Source: Stachybotrys elegans
Lineage: Eukaryota > Ascomycota > Sordariomycetes > Hypocreales > Stachybotryaceae
Reading direction: 5' to 3'
Assembly: GCA_020746835.1 (NCBI GenBank)
Contig: JAGPNK010000036.1
Coordinates: 95,457-159,456 of the forward strand
Length of the DNA stretch: 64,000 bases
Shown here: positions 30,779 to 40,982 of the stretch, piece after piece
How positions within the stretch are numbered: the first letter of the stretch is position 1
Layout of the letters: every line of letters starts with the position of its first letter
Position numbers and translations under genes: made by a program
The notes under the pieces: generated by a model
Database searches by the model: none
What the model saw: only the letters and a program-made list of their open reading frames with translations
What the model was told of the DNA's origin: nothing

Positions 30779-33142
30779 ATGGCCACTCTATGCTATCCCT
30801 CCGCCTCACCACGGCTCTTTGAGCCACCATCTCATAGTAGCTTGAGTAAACAGAAGTCACACATCGCGGGCAAATTGGCTGCTGTATCGCAATCTTGGCG
30901 TCGCACCCAAGCGCCCAACTCAGCATCGTCAAAGGAGCAGTCGCGTAAGACCGCCCGGCCAAATTCAGGAAACACATCCCATGCTGAGCCCCCTCCCAAG
31001 CGTCCTCGATTCTCTGTCGACCCCTCAGACGGAGACGACGACAGCAATAACGATGACAACAACTTTGAACCGCGCAAGAAGTTCAGACTTGTCATCAAAT
31101 CGGGAGAACCGCTGTTCGCATGCCCCTTCTACAAACGCGATCCGATCAGATTGTGTTCCTCTCCTGCTGGCCACCGCATGATTCATGCCCTCAAGTAAGT
31201 CTTAAGCACTTCACGTTACATCAGATATCTAACCTCTTGCTATTATCAATCTACCAGACAACACATCCTAGACCGACACCAACGCTCAGAGGGTGAGTGT
31301 GTGCGCTGCGCTGGACGTTTTGGCAACGCAGAGGCCTTGAGGTCGCACCAGCGACAGGACCAAATCTGTGAAAAGCGACCCTTTGATGCAGCCCAAGCGA
31401 GTAGCATGCAGCAACTGAAGATTGAGGAAGCCACTCGGACCGGTACAGATGTCGAGAAGTGGTTTCGGATGTGGGACATACTCTTTCCTAACATCCCTCC
31501 TCCAGCTTCTCCATGTCAGTATTACCACTTCCAACGGGAATCAAGCGCATTCACTGACGCATACAGATGTCGAGCCGGGCGAGAACGAATACACCGCAGA
31601 GGGGAGGGGGAGGGCAAGGCCACTGCCGAGTGAACCTCCAGACCATCGGGATGCTATATCGCTCCCGACTGCCGAGGGACCGCCAGACTTTGCCTCATAC
31701 TTCCAGGCTCGCACCGGCAATGGTGCCTACGCTATCTCAGAGCCACAGGGCCGAAAGGCCACGCTGAACTCCATACTAATGGAGGTCGACAAATGGATAG
31801 CTTCCTGGCCAGATGTCCGATCGTCACTGTCACATCATCGCCAGCCGTGTTGTGACGACGATCAGGGCTCGACTGGCGGAACAAACTCCTCCTCAGGCAC
31901 TATTGGTGGAAGTAATGGAAAAGACTCTAATAATGGGCGACAGAGAGGCCAAAAGAGACGAAGAGGAGACGAGAGAGATAAGCGTGAAAGAGCCGACGGC
32001 AATGATGGCAACGATGATCCAGCCCCCGGTGCCAACGAAGAGCCATACGAACGACTGTCCCAGAACGAGCTCAAATTTGCATGTCCTTTTTTAAAACTCT
32101 ATCCATGGATCTTCATGCACGAGAAGCATTGTGCCGGAGGTGGCTGGTTAACGACAAACAGACTCAAGTATGTCATGTTTCTTTTCATTTACCCGATCAT
32201 CCCTCCCCCGGTGGTTTGGCCAATCCCTTTGCCACATTCTGGGGGTTGCCGTGACCTACAAGAAAGGAGCAGATTTCTCAATGACGTATCCTTCCTTTGA
32301 CCTTGTTCGCTGATGTAGCTCAAGGGAACATATCTACCGACGGCACCTGCTGAAGGAGACGTGCAACAGATGCTACGAAGCGTTCGATAGTCAGCAGCTT
32401 CTTACCGAGCATCAGAGACTTGACGAGCCTTGTGAGAAGAAGGCAGAGCGGCCTACTTATGGTGTTGATGCAGAGCAATTTAAGCTTTTGAAGAGCAGGA
32501 AGAAACTTGGTGGCTCTGAGCACGAGAAATGTCAGCGCATCTACAAGATCTTGAGACCGGATATTGAGACTGAGGACCTGCCTTACCTCTGTGAGTCGCT
32601 TCATTTGATATTCTACAGATAGGCGTGAGCTAACATAGGACCAAGACTGGCAGGCACTCGACAGCAGAGAGGGTGAGCCGCCTAGCTCCGAGTTTTATAA
32701 ATATCTCCAGCCGGAGCTCCCTGCTCTACTACAAGAAAACCTAGACCGACAGTTTCCTGGAGAAACCATATCCCGAAGTCAGGTCGTTGGGCTGGTTGAA
32801 GAAACTGTAAAGACTCTTTTTGAGCGTTTTATTTTGTCTCGGCAACGACAACGAGACCAGCAAGCACAGGAGGATCAAGAAGAACAAAGAAAGAAACAAC
32901 GTCGGTCGGTGGAAGGCTCTGGTAGCCCTCGAGAAGACTATTCTTTGCTATCTTTGGATCCGACTTTTGGCCTGTCATTTTTAGGTGACTCCAGTGATCC
33001 CTTTCAGTCTTTTGGTTACGATCTTCTTGGCCAAGAAGATGTATTGGGCGTTGCTACTGAAGAGATGATGAGGCTTGTGGATGCAAACGCGAATACGGCT
33101 TTGAGACAGATTTTGGGGGAAACACAGGCAACACTCTCGTAA
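30779..33142 (+). CDS. Fungal C2H2-like protein with two copies of an atypical zinc-finger module
   Basis: Five exons, 30779-31194, 31258-31514, 31567-32167, 32325-32590 and 32646-33142, give 678 residues; the last junction is the least certain. Two related modules are visible. Module 1: PLFACPFYKRDPIRLCSS...ALKQHILDRHQRSEGECVRC...LRSHQRQDQICEK. Module 2: LKFACPFLKLYPWIFMHEKHC...RLKEHIYRRHLLKETCNRC...LTEHQRLDEPCEK. Each has a FACPF start, an H-x-x-x-RH finger end, a CxRC pair and an HQR...CEK close. The introns split both modules at the same codon (after LK), consistent with an internal duplication. A KR-rich linker could direct nuclear import. The C-terminal ~160 residues are charged and low complexity with a Q/R-rich helix. 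DNA binding is likely but not shown; targets are unknown. Confidence 0.78.
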
Positions 33143-33383
33143 TACCTTTTAAACTAATAAACTGAAATGGTTCGAACCCAAAAGAGACGAGCTCTTGCAA
33201 GCGTAGGGTGGCTCAAATGAAGAGCTTGAAAGATACGCGATTAAAGTTGCGGCATGAACCTTATCCAGACCAACAGCAAATCAGACGTCTTCGAACTTAA
33301 CCTCACCGTGAACTGGAGAGTTTTTTTCTTATTTTTTCTCTCTTCTGCCACTCCCGACTCAGCAGGTCTGCCCTTACGCAAGC

Positions 33384-33962
33384 ATGGGGACAGAGAAGCG
33401 CGGTTCTGGAAGACGACACCTAGGTAGCACCTCTGATGGACCAGGGAGAGCTACCCAACGGCCAGAAAAAGCTGCTCTCACTTCCTCGGCGGTAGCTGCT
33501 CACCCTGTGTTGGGATACAAAATCCGGGTACTCATCCACGACTTTGTCAACCTCACCAAGGACAATCGCGCGGCCTCCCGACTCAACCAGACGACAGACA
33601 AGCATTACATCAGTCGACCTTACTTTGAAGACAACGAGGCGGCCGTGATAAAAGATGCTGTTGTCGATGTCGACGTGAATATCCACCACATCATCGACGC
33701 TCCTGAGATTTTGGGTGAAGATGGCGGCGAGACCGAGCAGCGAGCTGATGAGGCGGCCTCGGATACCCTCAAGGGTTTGACTGTTCATGCAGCATTGGAA
33801 ACCATTCTACAAAACTTTACCGAGAAGAGACGCGCGAGCGGAGATGCACGGCCATGCGGGCCTCACCAACTGGCGCCCATGTATGCATCGCTGTTTGGGA
33901 TTGGGCTAGAGGAGATACGAGACGAGAAGTTTCTGACCCGGTTGAGGCGATCCAGTGTTTGA
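33384..33962 (+). CDS. Small hypothetical protein
   Basis: Single ORF of 192 residues with an ATG start shortly after a pyrimidine-rich leader. The N-terminus is basic and Gly/Ser/Arg-rich (MGTEKRGSGRRHLG). The middle contains VLIHDFVNLTKDNRAASRL and an acidic VDVDVNIHHIIDAPEILGEDGGE. A helical end includes LHATLE-like repeats and LTRLRRSSV. I do not recognise a family, and no membrane segment or signal peptide is visible. It is in tandem with the preceding C2H2-like gene, 240 bp downstream. Confidence 0.45.
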   Translation: MGTEKRGSGRRHLGSTSDGPGRATQRPEKAALTSSAVAAHPVLGYKIRVLIHDFVNLTKDNRAASRLNQTTDKHYISRPYFEDNEAAVIKDAVVDVDVNIHHIIDAPEILGEDGGETEQRADEAASDTLKGLTVHAALETILQNFTEKRRASGDARPCGPHQLAPMYASLFGIGLEEIRDEKFLTRLRRSSV

Positions 33963-34295
33963 GAGGCTATTCGGGGCGAGATTGGGCGCCTTCTGCCTCG
34001 TATGTAATAGAATCTGTCTACAATGAAGAGTTCAACATAATAATAACAATTGAGTTGCTTGTCCGTTATGAGGCTAATTTGGTGAAGTCCAGCAAGAAGA
34101 GATGCAGTAGTCAATTTTGGCATGGAGGCTAATGTTAGCTGCCGGCCGCTATTTTAGTCAAGTTTAGGCACCCGCGCGGGCCGTGATCAGCCAGAGCGCC
34201 TCCATCCGTCACCCATTACAAAAACTCGAGAGATCCCAGGCCCAAGTGACCTACACATCCAACACCAGGTTACAACTGCAGCGACCGAAATCGCC
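33963..34295. other. Short intergenic region
   Basis: 333 bp without an identifiable gene; an ATAATAATAACAATT tract lies near 34038. Confidence 0.4.
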
Positions 34296-34691
34296 ATGCG
34301 CCTTCCACTGTTTCTCATCGAGTCCGACGGGATGCCCCGCAATCATCAAGGCCTGCTTGTTCAGACAGACGACGAGGAGAAGAGCGGTCGTTTGTTCCAC
34401 GTCCATGGGAACATCCAGCAAGGAATGTCATTCGAGACGCGATACCCAGAGAAGCCCGAATCATCCCCAACATTTCTCTCCAGAAGGCTGCTGGGATGGG
34501 TTCAGGAATCCAGCCTCGAAAAAATTGAGCAAATTTGCCGCTCCAACCCTGCGCCAGCCAAACAGTTCGATGGTCCAAGAAGAATTGACCCTAGGCAGCC
34601 ACTACGACGTTGCCAAGAATGGACAAAAGAGACAATCGAGCTGCTGCGCTCCCAAGGCGTCCTGGAAGCCGAAAACTCTGACGACTCCTAG
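34296..34691 (+). CDS. Small fungal protein, possibly DUF6914-like
   Basis: Single ORF of 131 residues starting MRLPLFLIESDGMPRNHQGLL. The pattern is a hydrophobic first strand, then GRLFHVHGNIQQGMSFETRY, then FLSRRLLGWVQESSLEKIEQIC and a C-terminal CQEWTKETIELLRSQGVLE. This is the pattern I associate with a small, uncharacterised ascomycete family in which a cysteine and a WxxD/E-type motif follow a short beta domain. The DUF6914 label is from memory and needs a profile search. It lies 180 bp upstream of a kinase-like gene on the same strand, a pairing worth noting because small proteins of this sort are often lineage-specific. Confidence 0.5.
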   Translation: MRLPLFLIESDGMPRNHQGLLVQTDDEEKSGRLFHVHGNIQQGMSFETRYPEKPESSPTFLSRRLLGWVQESSLEKIEQICRSNPAPAKQFDGPRRIDPRQPLRRCQEWTKETIELLRSQGVLEAENSDDS

Positions 34692-34871
34692 GAGTCATCT
34701 TGGCAACCCAGAACCAGTAATGCGACAATGCGGTGTGACCAACATGGCACAGCTGTGGGGGCCATGTTATTGGTTGTCCCATCACCTCAATGAGGGGCTT
34801 TGGGTGAGAGATGATGCAGATAAAAATTCTCTACTTTCTCGCATGCTATCCCAAGACCGTCCACAAATACC

Positions 34872-35663
34872 ATGGAGATAGTTCAATCCAATGAAGCTTT
34901 CAAGAGAGTTGACGGCAAGTTTCAGTTCCAGTACATGCAAGGCTTCATCCGAATCGACAAGTGCCTCTACGTCGCCAAATGGAATAACAGAACTGGGCCA
35001 CCAGTTGGCCTTTACGACCAATACCCCGTTATCACCGAAGACAGAGGACCCAAGATTGAGCCCGACTGGACGCTTGCCAAAGGATATGGCTGTCACATTA
35101 AGACACCCAGTCTTCTTGCCTTTGCCGAAGAACCACGTCTCGAGGAACTGATCCGCCGCGAGATCGTCATGTGTGACGTTCTCAAACAGAACCCCCATCC
35201 AAATATTGCGCGGTACTTCGGCTGCCTTGTCACTCGAGGGCGAGTATCGGGACTTTGCTTTGAAAAGTACATACATACGCTTGGAACCAAGGCCAACCCA
35301 CGCAACCTCCACAAGGTGGCATTTCTCCAAAGCGGACGCCCGTTTGTCGACGACAGCATGAGGCAATCCTTTAGCAAGTTAAAAAGCGCTGTCACCCATC
35401 TGCATAGCCTGAATATAGTCCATAATGATATCACACCTGCTAATATCATGCTGGGCGAGAACGGGATGGTCTTGATGGATTTCGACAGCTGTCGCTGGGC
35501 TGGGGAAGATCTTCGCAGCGAGAGCGGGCTTGGGACAAAGCGGACGTATGGTTGGCACGACCCTGCTGTCACAGTGTCATTGCCCAAGAATGATCTTGAT
35601 GCCTTGGCAGAAATGGAGACCTGGCTCTTCGGCGAGTCAGCTGATGACTTTCTTTTCATGTAA
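34872..35663 (+). CDS. Protein kinase-like protein with altered catalytic motifs
   Basis: Single exon, 263 residues. The C-lobe is recognisable: HPNIARYFGCL...GLCFEKYIHTLG, then LHSLNIVHNDITPANIMLGENGMVLMDFDSC. Here HRD reads HND and DFG reads DFD, while the catalytic Asp (HND), the Asn of the loop (PANIM) and the metal Asp (DFD) remain. The N-lobe lacks a clear glycine-rich loop; the aC Glu may be in RREIVMCDVL, and a b3 Lys is not evident. No APE motif is seen, though GTKRTYGWHDPA sits at the activation-segment end. Small fungal kinases of this HND type are common in expanded, lineage-specific families. Activity is uncertain. No partner can be named. Confidence 0.75.
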   Translation: MEIVQSNEAFKRVDGKFQFQYMQGFIRIDKCLYVAKWNNRTGPPVGLYDQYPVITEDRGPKIEPDWTLAKGYGCHIKTPSLLAFAEEPRLEELIRREIVMCDVLKQNPHPNIARYFGCLVTRGRVSGLCFEKYIHTLGTKANPRNLHKVAFLQSGRPFVDDSMRQSFSKLKSAVTHLHSLNIVHNDITPANIMLGENGMVLMDFDSCRWAGEDLRSESGLGTKRTYGWHDPAVTVSLPKNDLDALAEMETWLFGESADDFLFM

Positions 35664-36186
35664 TCTTCTGGCGAGTCGCAAGTAACTGGGTGACACTGGA
35701 GGGAGAAGGCATAGACGTTTTATCCGGCAGGACCAGCCGAAAACCTCAAATCATCAGCGTATTGCGGACAGATGGCTTTCATCACGACAATAGATCACGA
35801 GAACAGAAACGGGCTAAAATATATATACATGAGATTGAAAGGATTCCAATGCTAGAGCTTCAAGCTCAGCTGAGGCCAACCATCCTTTTCTCATACCTGG
35901 TAGAAGTAAATTTGAGTGCTCAATCTTAGTTTCAAGATATGCACAAGGTGCTGCTTGGACACATGAGAGAAGCTACGTATTTGCGACTGGAGATGGATTT
36001 TCTACAGAAACCGCGCGCAAGTACAATGCAAGATAAGGGGCGCGAGGATAGCTGTTGGTATGACCAACAAAGTAAGCACACGGGCATGTTTACAGGGCAA
36101 CAGCCATCCGCCCGGACATTCGCAACCTCATCACCGCTGCATAGGGGCCCGACTACGTCCCCAGAAAGGAGCAGTGTGTGCCTCAT
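35664..36186. other. Intergenic before the MFS fragment
   Basis: 523 bp with no supported gene; short ORFs at 35690 and 35939 carry no domain. Confidence 0.4.
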
Positions 36187-36389
36187 ATGCGCCAGGACAC
36201 AACTGACACGAGTATCCAGCTCAACGAGGATCGCGATAGTCCCAATGCATCCACCGAACGCAAGTTGACGGGACTCGTGTGATTCACTGTTGTTATTGCA
36301 GTTTTGTCGTCCACATATCTATCCGCACTCGACAACGCCGTCACCGCCAACGTGAGGCTCAGTATGATCAAAACACGCCAGGTTGATTA
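36187..36389 (+). pseudogene. N-terminal fragment of an MFS transporter with an in-frame stop
   Basis: From the ATG at 36187 the frame gives a polar N-terminus ending ASTERKLTGLV, then a TGA stop, then continues in the same frame as FTVVIAVLSSTYLSALDNAV and a few more residues before ending. That is the cytosolic N-terminus and first helix of a fungal DHA-type MFS transporter (compare LSALDNTIVA). The remaining 11 or more helices are absent. It is clearly broken and not expressed as a transporter. Confidence 0.6.
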
Positions 36390-36451
36390 ATAGAGGCGAG
36401 CGTTCTTAGGTTCACCACTCCAAGAAATTTGTCCTTTGCTAGCCTCGCATC

Positions 36452-38186
36452 TTAGGTGGAATCCGTCGCGTACTCGATGGCAATCTGGGACTTCCTATAA
36501 GAACATGAGCATGGATTCCTGCTAGTATACCGTACATAGATTCTCACCCAATGCCTCCGAGCCCGACAAGGGCCAGCCGGCTGTGGTCTTCCGATGAGGT
36601 CTGCTCGCATTTCTCATAAATCTTCGCCAGGACGTCCTCTCGGCCCATAAACAGGCTGTCTCGCTGGAACGGGACCATAGTAGACGACTCAGACCGGTTT
36701 TGTTCCCTCACTAGGACTCAGCGCTGTTAGCCACGGGCGAGCTTAGAGGACGCTTGAACAGGCCTGAATTTGAGGCAGTATAGCATCAGAGACAAGGCCT
36801 ACATACCGAACCGGGCCGCCACCACTGCCGGAGCATCCTGCTCGAATTGCGCAAGTTTATTCCGCGCACTAGTGTATCCTCGGTTGTTCCTAGTGTCAAA
36901 CTTAACGATCTTTGAATGGACGGCATCTAGAGGGATCTTTTCCTCCATGTGGTCTGGGAGCTGGAGAAGAGACGAGTTGGCATCTACCACCGTGACAAAG
37001 TCGCCGGTTCTTTCCCAGCGTTTGCTTTCACTATCCTGTAACAGTAGCATCAGCGCCTTCTGTACCCTCATCTGTGCGATGGCATCGTACAAATTTAAAC
37101 TCCCTGGTTTGTTCGGTCTCGTAGAAACTGACAATCTTTCTATCCCGGATGAGATTTTTGAAGTCTACTAGCTGATAGGCTAGCAGATTCGACTTTGACT
37201 TAATTTCTTGCAGCAGTACATCCCGCGAATGACTATTCTCTGCTGCTAGCATCTTTTGGATATCATCTATCTCTAGTCCCTTGTGTGGGACCCCGAACAG
37301 AAGCATGCCGTATGTTGCTTTGTGCAAAGACGCTATTGTTGGGTGGCCATCTTCGCCGGCCAGGACTGCCTTGACGAGGCACTATGCTGCTGTTTAGCTT
37401 TGCGTATGCGTATTGTAGCGATCAACTCACATGAGCGAGGATGATACCACCAAAACCGTGAGCGATGAAGAAGAGGGGCCGCTTTCTTAGCTGGTAGCAA
37501 TGAAACCGTTAGCCTGACGCCGCTGCTCTCGAGCCGCATCCTGTAACCGTGCTTACCCCTGCTGTATTCCTGACCTTCTTGAGCTCCTCTACCAAACCTC
37601 GGCTGTAGTCCATGATGGTGTCGAACCCATGCGCTGAAAGCTTCGAGTTGTAGCCGTAGATCATGGTGCGGCAGCATGGCAGGTCCTTGGAGAGGAAGTC
37701 GCGCAGCCACATGCGACCGAGGTTTCCCGTTCCCCTCCACGAGCCGTATGCATGTCCGTCAAGGTCCGTGATGGCGATTATACTGCCCAGTCGTTAAGAT
37801 ATAGAAATTCGTGGATGAAGAAATGGTACCTACTCGGCGGTAGCCGACGAGCCTGGCTGTGGAGCGTATAACTGAGTGAAACCAAAGAAGTGTTGATCGA
37901 AATTGATGTCCGTGCCACCCATCCGGACTTGCCAGTCACCTAGCGGATTGGTCACTAGCGCAGAGAGAAATGAAGGTACTCTGCCATGGAACTCAACCAG
38001 CGCAACTTTTTCCGCACTGCCGTAGCAAGAGGGCACAATAGTCACAGTGACAGTCAGCTTCGATTGTTCGTCCTCCGCCAGGTTATCGTCGATGATAGCC
38101 TTCAACGATACAGCTACTTCATCGTCGGCCTGCGAGCCTGGGAGCCCGGTGACGCGGAAAACAAGACCCTTCTTTCCAGCGACCAT
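36452..38186 (-). CDS. NLR-like protein truncated after Walker A (alpha/beta-hydrolase-like N-domain + start of NB-ARC)
   Basis: Seven exons (38186-37834, 37782-37557, 37490-37431, 37381-37091, 37035-36807, 36710-36548, 36494-36452) give 454 residues with all phases consistent. After a ~115-residue leader comes the lipase/DUF676-type effector domain of many fungal STAND proteins: IIAITDLDGHAYGSW, CRTMIYGYNSKL, FFIAHGFGGIILAH, YGMLLFGVPHKGL. The linker DAVHSKIVKFDTRNNRGY and the NB-ARC start PFQRDSLFMGREDVLAKIY...LALVGLGGIGKSQIAIEYA follow. The P-loop is complete, but the protein stops five codons after IEYA. The rest of the ATPase and any TPR/WD repeats are missing, and none is visible in the next 500 bp. 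A GHGFGG variant stands where GHSxGG is usual, so the nucleophile Ser is replaced by Phe. Pseudogene or stand-alone N-terminal module. Confidence 0.75.
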
Positions 38187-39107
38187 GTTGAATCAAGGGT
38201 GTATTGTCGAACGCAACCTTTACCAAGGATTTGAGGGGCAGGTGGGCAGCAGGCGGGCAGCAGGGAGGCAGAGACTTTTATCCGTTCCGTGTACCAGGCC
38301 ATTGGACCTATGAGATGTAAGCGGCAAATATGATGACTATGTATGCTATGCTATTGGCAGCAGCACGGTTGTTCCATGGCGGCTCCGCCCATCATACCTC
38401 ATCCAGCCTGCCCGCTAACCCACCCCAGAATCGTATTCGACTTCCCCCGTATCCTATATCGAATCTTGGGCCTTTTCCTCGGTTGCAACCCACATAGGTC
38501 TTCAAGCTACTCGAAACCCTCATCATTCTCTGCTATGCATCTTCGTGAGCCAACTCTTTGCAAAGACCAAGCCCGTCATGGTTCCCTTAGCCAGGACCCT
38601 TCTACGTTTGGGCATGATGTCTCTCCGGCGCCACACAGTCAAGTTTAAGAGGACAGCAGACTAGCTGGCGGGGAGAATCACGATGCATTTTCGGTTGGGC
38701 CGTAGACCTAAGCCGACATGCCGCTTTGAAGCATTCCGTCGCTCTTGCAGTGGCGGGCTGAGCTGTTTCTTTTCATTCGTCATCATCTTCTGTGTTATGA
38801 AGGGACGCGCTGTAGGTAGCCAAGAGGGTAGACACATTGGGGCAGTGCTGACGGCAGGCTGCAGTAGCTGAGAATATAAGCGCCCGTCAGCCATCCCTGT
38901 TACAAGAATCCAGCCAGAACTGCGCCACCACCAGTACCTGATGCCTTGTGGACAGTTGAGATGGGACCCCGGCCCACAACAGGGGCATCAGCTCAATATA
39001 TTCCGTCATCTCCTGCTATCATATTTTACGTATGCCGTGTCTCTGTAAAACCTCCTCGGCGATATCGCGACCCGACCCTTGGTTGATCCGCCTCGAAAGA
39101 ATTCGCC
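38187..39107. other. Divergent promoter region between the NLR-like gene and a two-TM protein gene
   Basis: 921 bp; a 101-codon ORF at 38343 has no recognisable content. No gene is supported. Confidence 0.45.
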
Positions 39108-40277
39108 ATGGGTCTTCCAGCGGTACGCATCCCTCCACCCTATCTTGACGTAGTTGTTAACGTTGATATCAAGACACAAAAGGAACCTCCATTTCTTGCT
39201 CGCGTTTCCACGGGCAACAAATTGCCTTTCACCGATCCTGTGCGTTCAGACGCAGAGCACTCCGTGTCGCACACCGAGGCACAGACCGCGGCCAAAATGG
39301 GAACACAAAACGGGGTGCAGGGCCAGAGTCGAGAGCTTTCTGATCCTACCGATCTCTGTCCAATTTACATCGACGCCAAATATTGGTCATGCGAGACCTT
39401 TCGACCACGGGAGAACATTCCAGATTTTCTGGCGAGAGATCTCAGCGTTCGTCGACTTGATGATATTTACGACGCCTTATGGTGGGCCGGTCGACAGGCA
39501 CCGCCTCGTCCACTCCATCGCCTGAAGATGCTGGGACGGAAAATTACCGTCGCCGAGCAAGCCGATCTCCATCTCGTGTGGTCTGCAGAAAGCTTCTTCG
39601 TCAAACCACTCCCAGGCTTCCTCCTAGATTATTCGTTCTGGAAACAACATATTTGTAAAGATGAGCATTCTCAGGAGACATATGAGAGCGCCCGCGGTTT
39701 TGTCCTATCTTATGTCTGGCTGATTCGGCATAGGAGCGACTTCGAGATCGCCAAGAATGAGTGGCTTTTGCCTGATGATTTGACGTGGCCTAAGTGGAAG
39801 GAATTTGTCCACTCAGTCTGGGATCATTTCGGTGACCTCAACAACCCGCATTCGATCAGCAAACGGTACAGGTACGGCGAGTTGCGCATATCCAGACTTG
39901 ATCAAATCTGTCGTCTTTCACCCAAGTCATCCTTCAATCTCCGGGTGCAGGGCTATCTCTATTCATATTCAAGTTACGGCGGTTTCTTCAGGCGCGAATT
40001 TGCATGGCTCATAGTGGCCTTCGCCTACCTTTCCATTGTTTTAACTGCCATGCAGGTTGGACTTACAACAGCCCAACTCAGGGACAACGGCGGATTCAAT
40101 AGAGCTTCATATGGTTTTGCTGTCACGTCCATTATGCTACCCGCAATTGTATCGGCCATAGGTCTAGGGCTTTATGTTGGCCTTTGGGCATATCATGTAT
40201 CTACCACCATTTCTGCTTGGTTGGGTGGGAGAACAAGCGAGAAATATTCATCGAACAACAATTCTGCTAGTGGATAA
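39108..40277 (+). CDS. DUF6601-like fungal membrane protein
   Basis: Single exon, 389 residues. After a variable N-terminus, the conserved part runs from DLSVRRLDDIYDALWWAGR through PRPLHRLKMLGRKITVAEQADLHLVW and FFVKPLPGFLLD, then YVWLIRHRSDFEIAKNEWLLP, and ends with two strong membrane helices (FAWLIVAFAYLSIVLTAMQVGL and IMLPAIVSAIGLGLYVGLWAY). This pattern matches an uncharacterised ascomycete family that I believe is DUF6601 (from memory). Soluble domain first, membrane anchor last. Many fungal genomes carry several divergent copies in subtelomeric or accessory regions, and the surroundings here (NLR, HET, kinase-like genes) fit that habit. Confidence 0.72.
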   Translation: MGLPAVRIPPPYLDVVVNVDIKTQKEPPFLARVSTGNKLPFTDPVRSDAEHSVSHTEAQTAAKMGTQNGVQGQSRELSDPTDLCPIYIDAKYWSCETFRPRENIPDFLARDLSVRRLDDIYDALWWAGRQAPPRPLHRLKMLGRKITVAEQADLHLVWSAESFFVKPLPGFLLDYSFWKQHICKDEHSQETYESARGFVLSYVWLIRHRSDFEIAKNEWLLPDDLTWPKWKEFVHSVWDHFGDLNNPHSISKRYRYGELRISRLDQICRLSPKSSFNLRVQGYLYSYSSYGGFFRREFAWLIVAFAYLSIVLTAMQVGLTTAQLRDNGGFNRASYGFAVTSIMLPAIVSAIGLGLYVGLWAYHVSTTISAWLGGRTSEKYSSNNNSASG

Positions 40278-40982
40278 GTACAAGAAAGTCATTTGAATAG
40301 AGAAAGGTCGGGGTGTATCCTTATTTCCAGTCAGCACTTTCGCATCTACTTGCATAGACGAGAACGTGGTAGTTATTGATTGCCTACATGAATCAGGGTT
40401 GAGAGCTCGAGATTCCAGGTTTCCTAACTACGCTTCCTTTCTCTAAATAGAGAAGCAAAGTATCGCTGCCACGTAAGCCACAAATCTTTACAGTCATGAG
40501 TATCAACCACAGAGTGCGAAAGAGTATGAAGATATATATATGCATCAATCCAGAATCGACTAGACTTTTACTTCCACATTCTTTGGCCAGGACCACTGCG
40601 AGCACGCCTGGGTGGTGAGTTAAACTACCCTACGGAGTAGTCCTTGGATAAATTTGGCCATATTTACTGAACGATGCAAGCTTCGTAAACGCATAAGCCG
40701 TCTATATATGCGTTTAACCGGTCCACTATTGATCTAACCGAGTGTGGCTGTGAATTTCGGTTCACTGCCTGAGTGATTAGATTAAGGACACAGAGTCAAA
40801 GGAGCCTAAATGAACCTCAGCTCCGTGAGTATCGCAACTTATAATCTTCGTCATTAGGTGGCGAGGGTCGCAGACTGAAAAAAAGCCCACCTCTTACGCG
40901 GGATACGAAGCCTAGTTTGATTGCAGCCTGTCAGATTATCATTCCCTGTGCAGCCCTGCGGCGCCGAGCCATCATCGCGTCC
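40278..40982. other. Intergenic before the PNKP-like gene
   Basis: 705 bp, moderately AT-rich, no supported gene. A tandem-like TATATATATG occurs near 40532. Confidence 0.4.
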
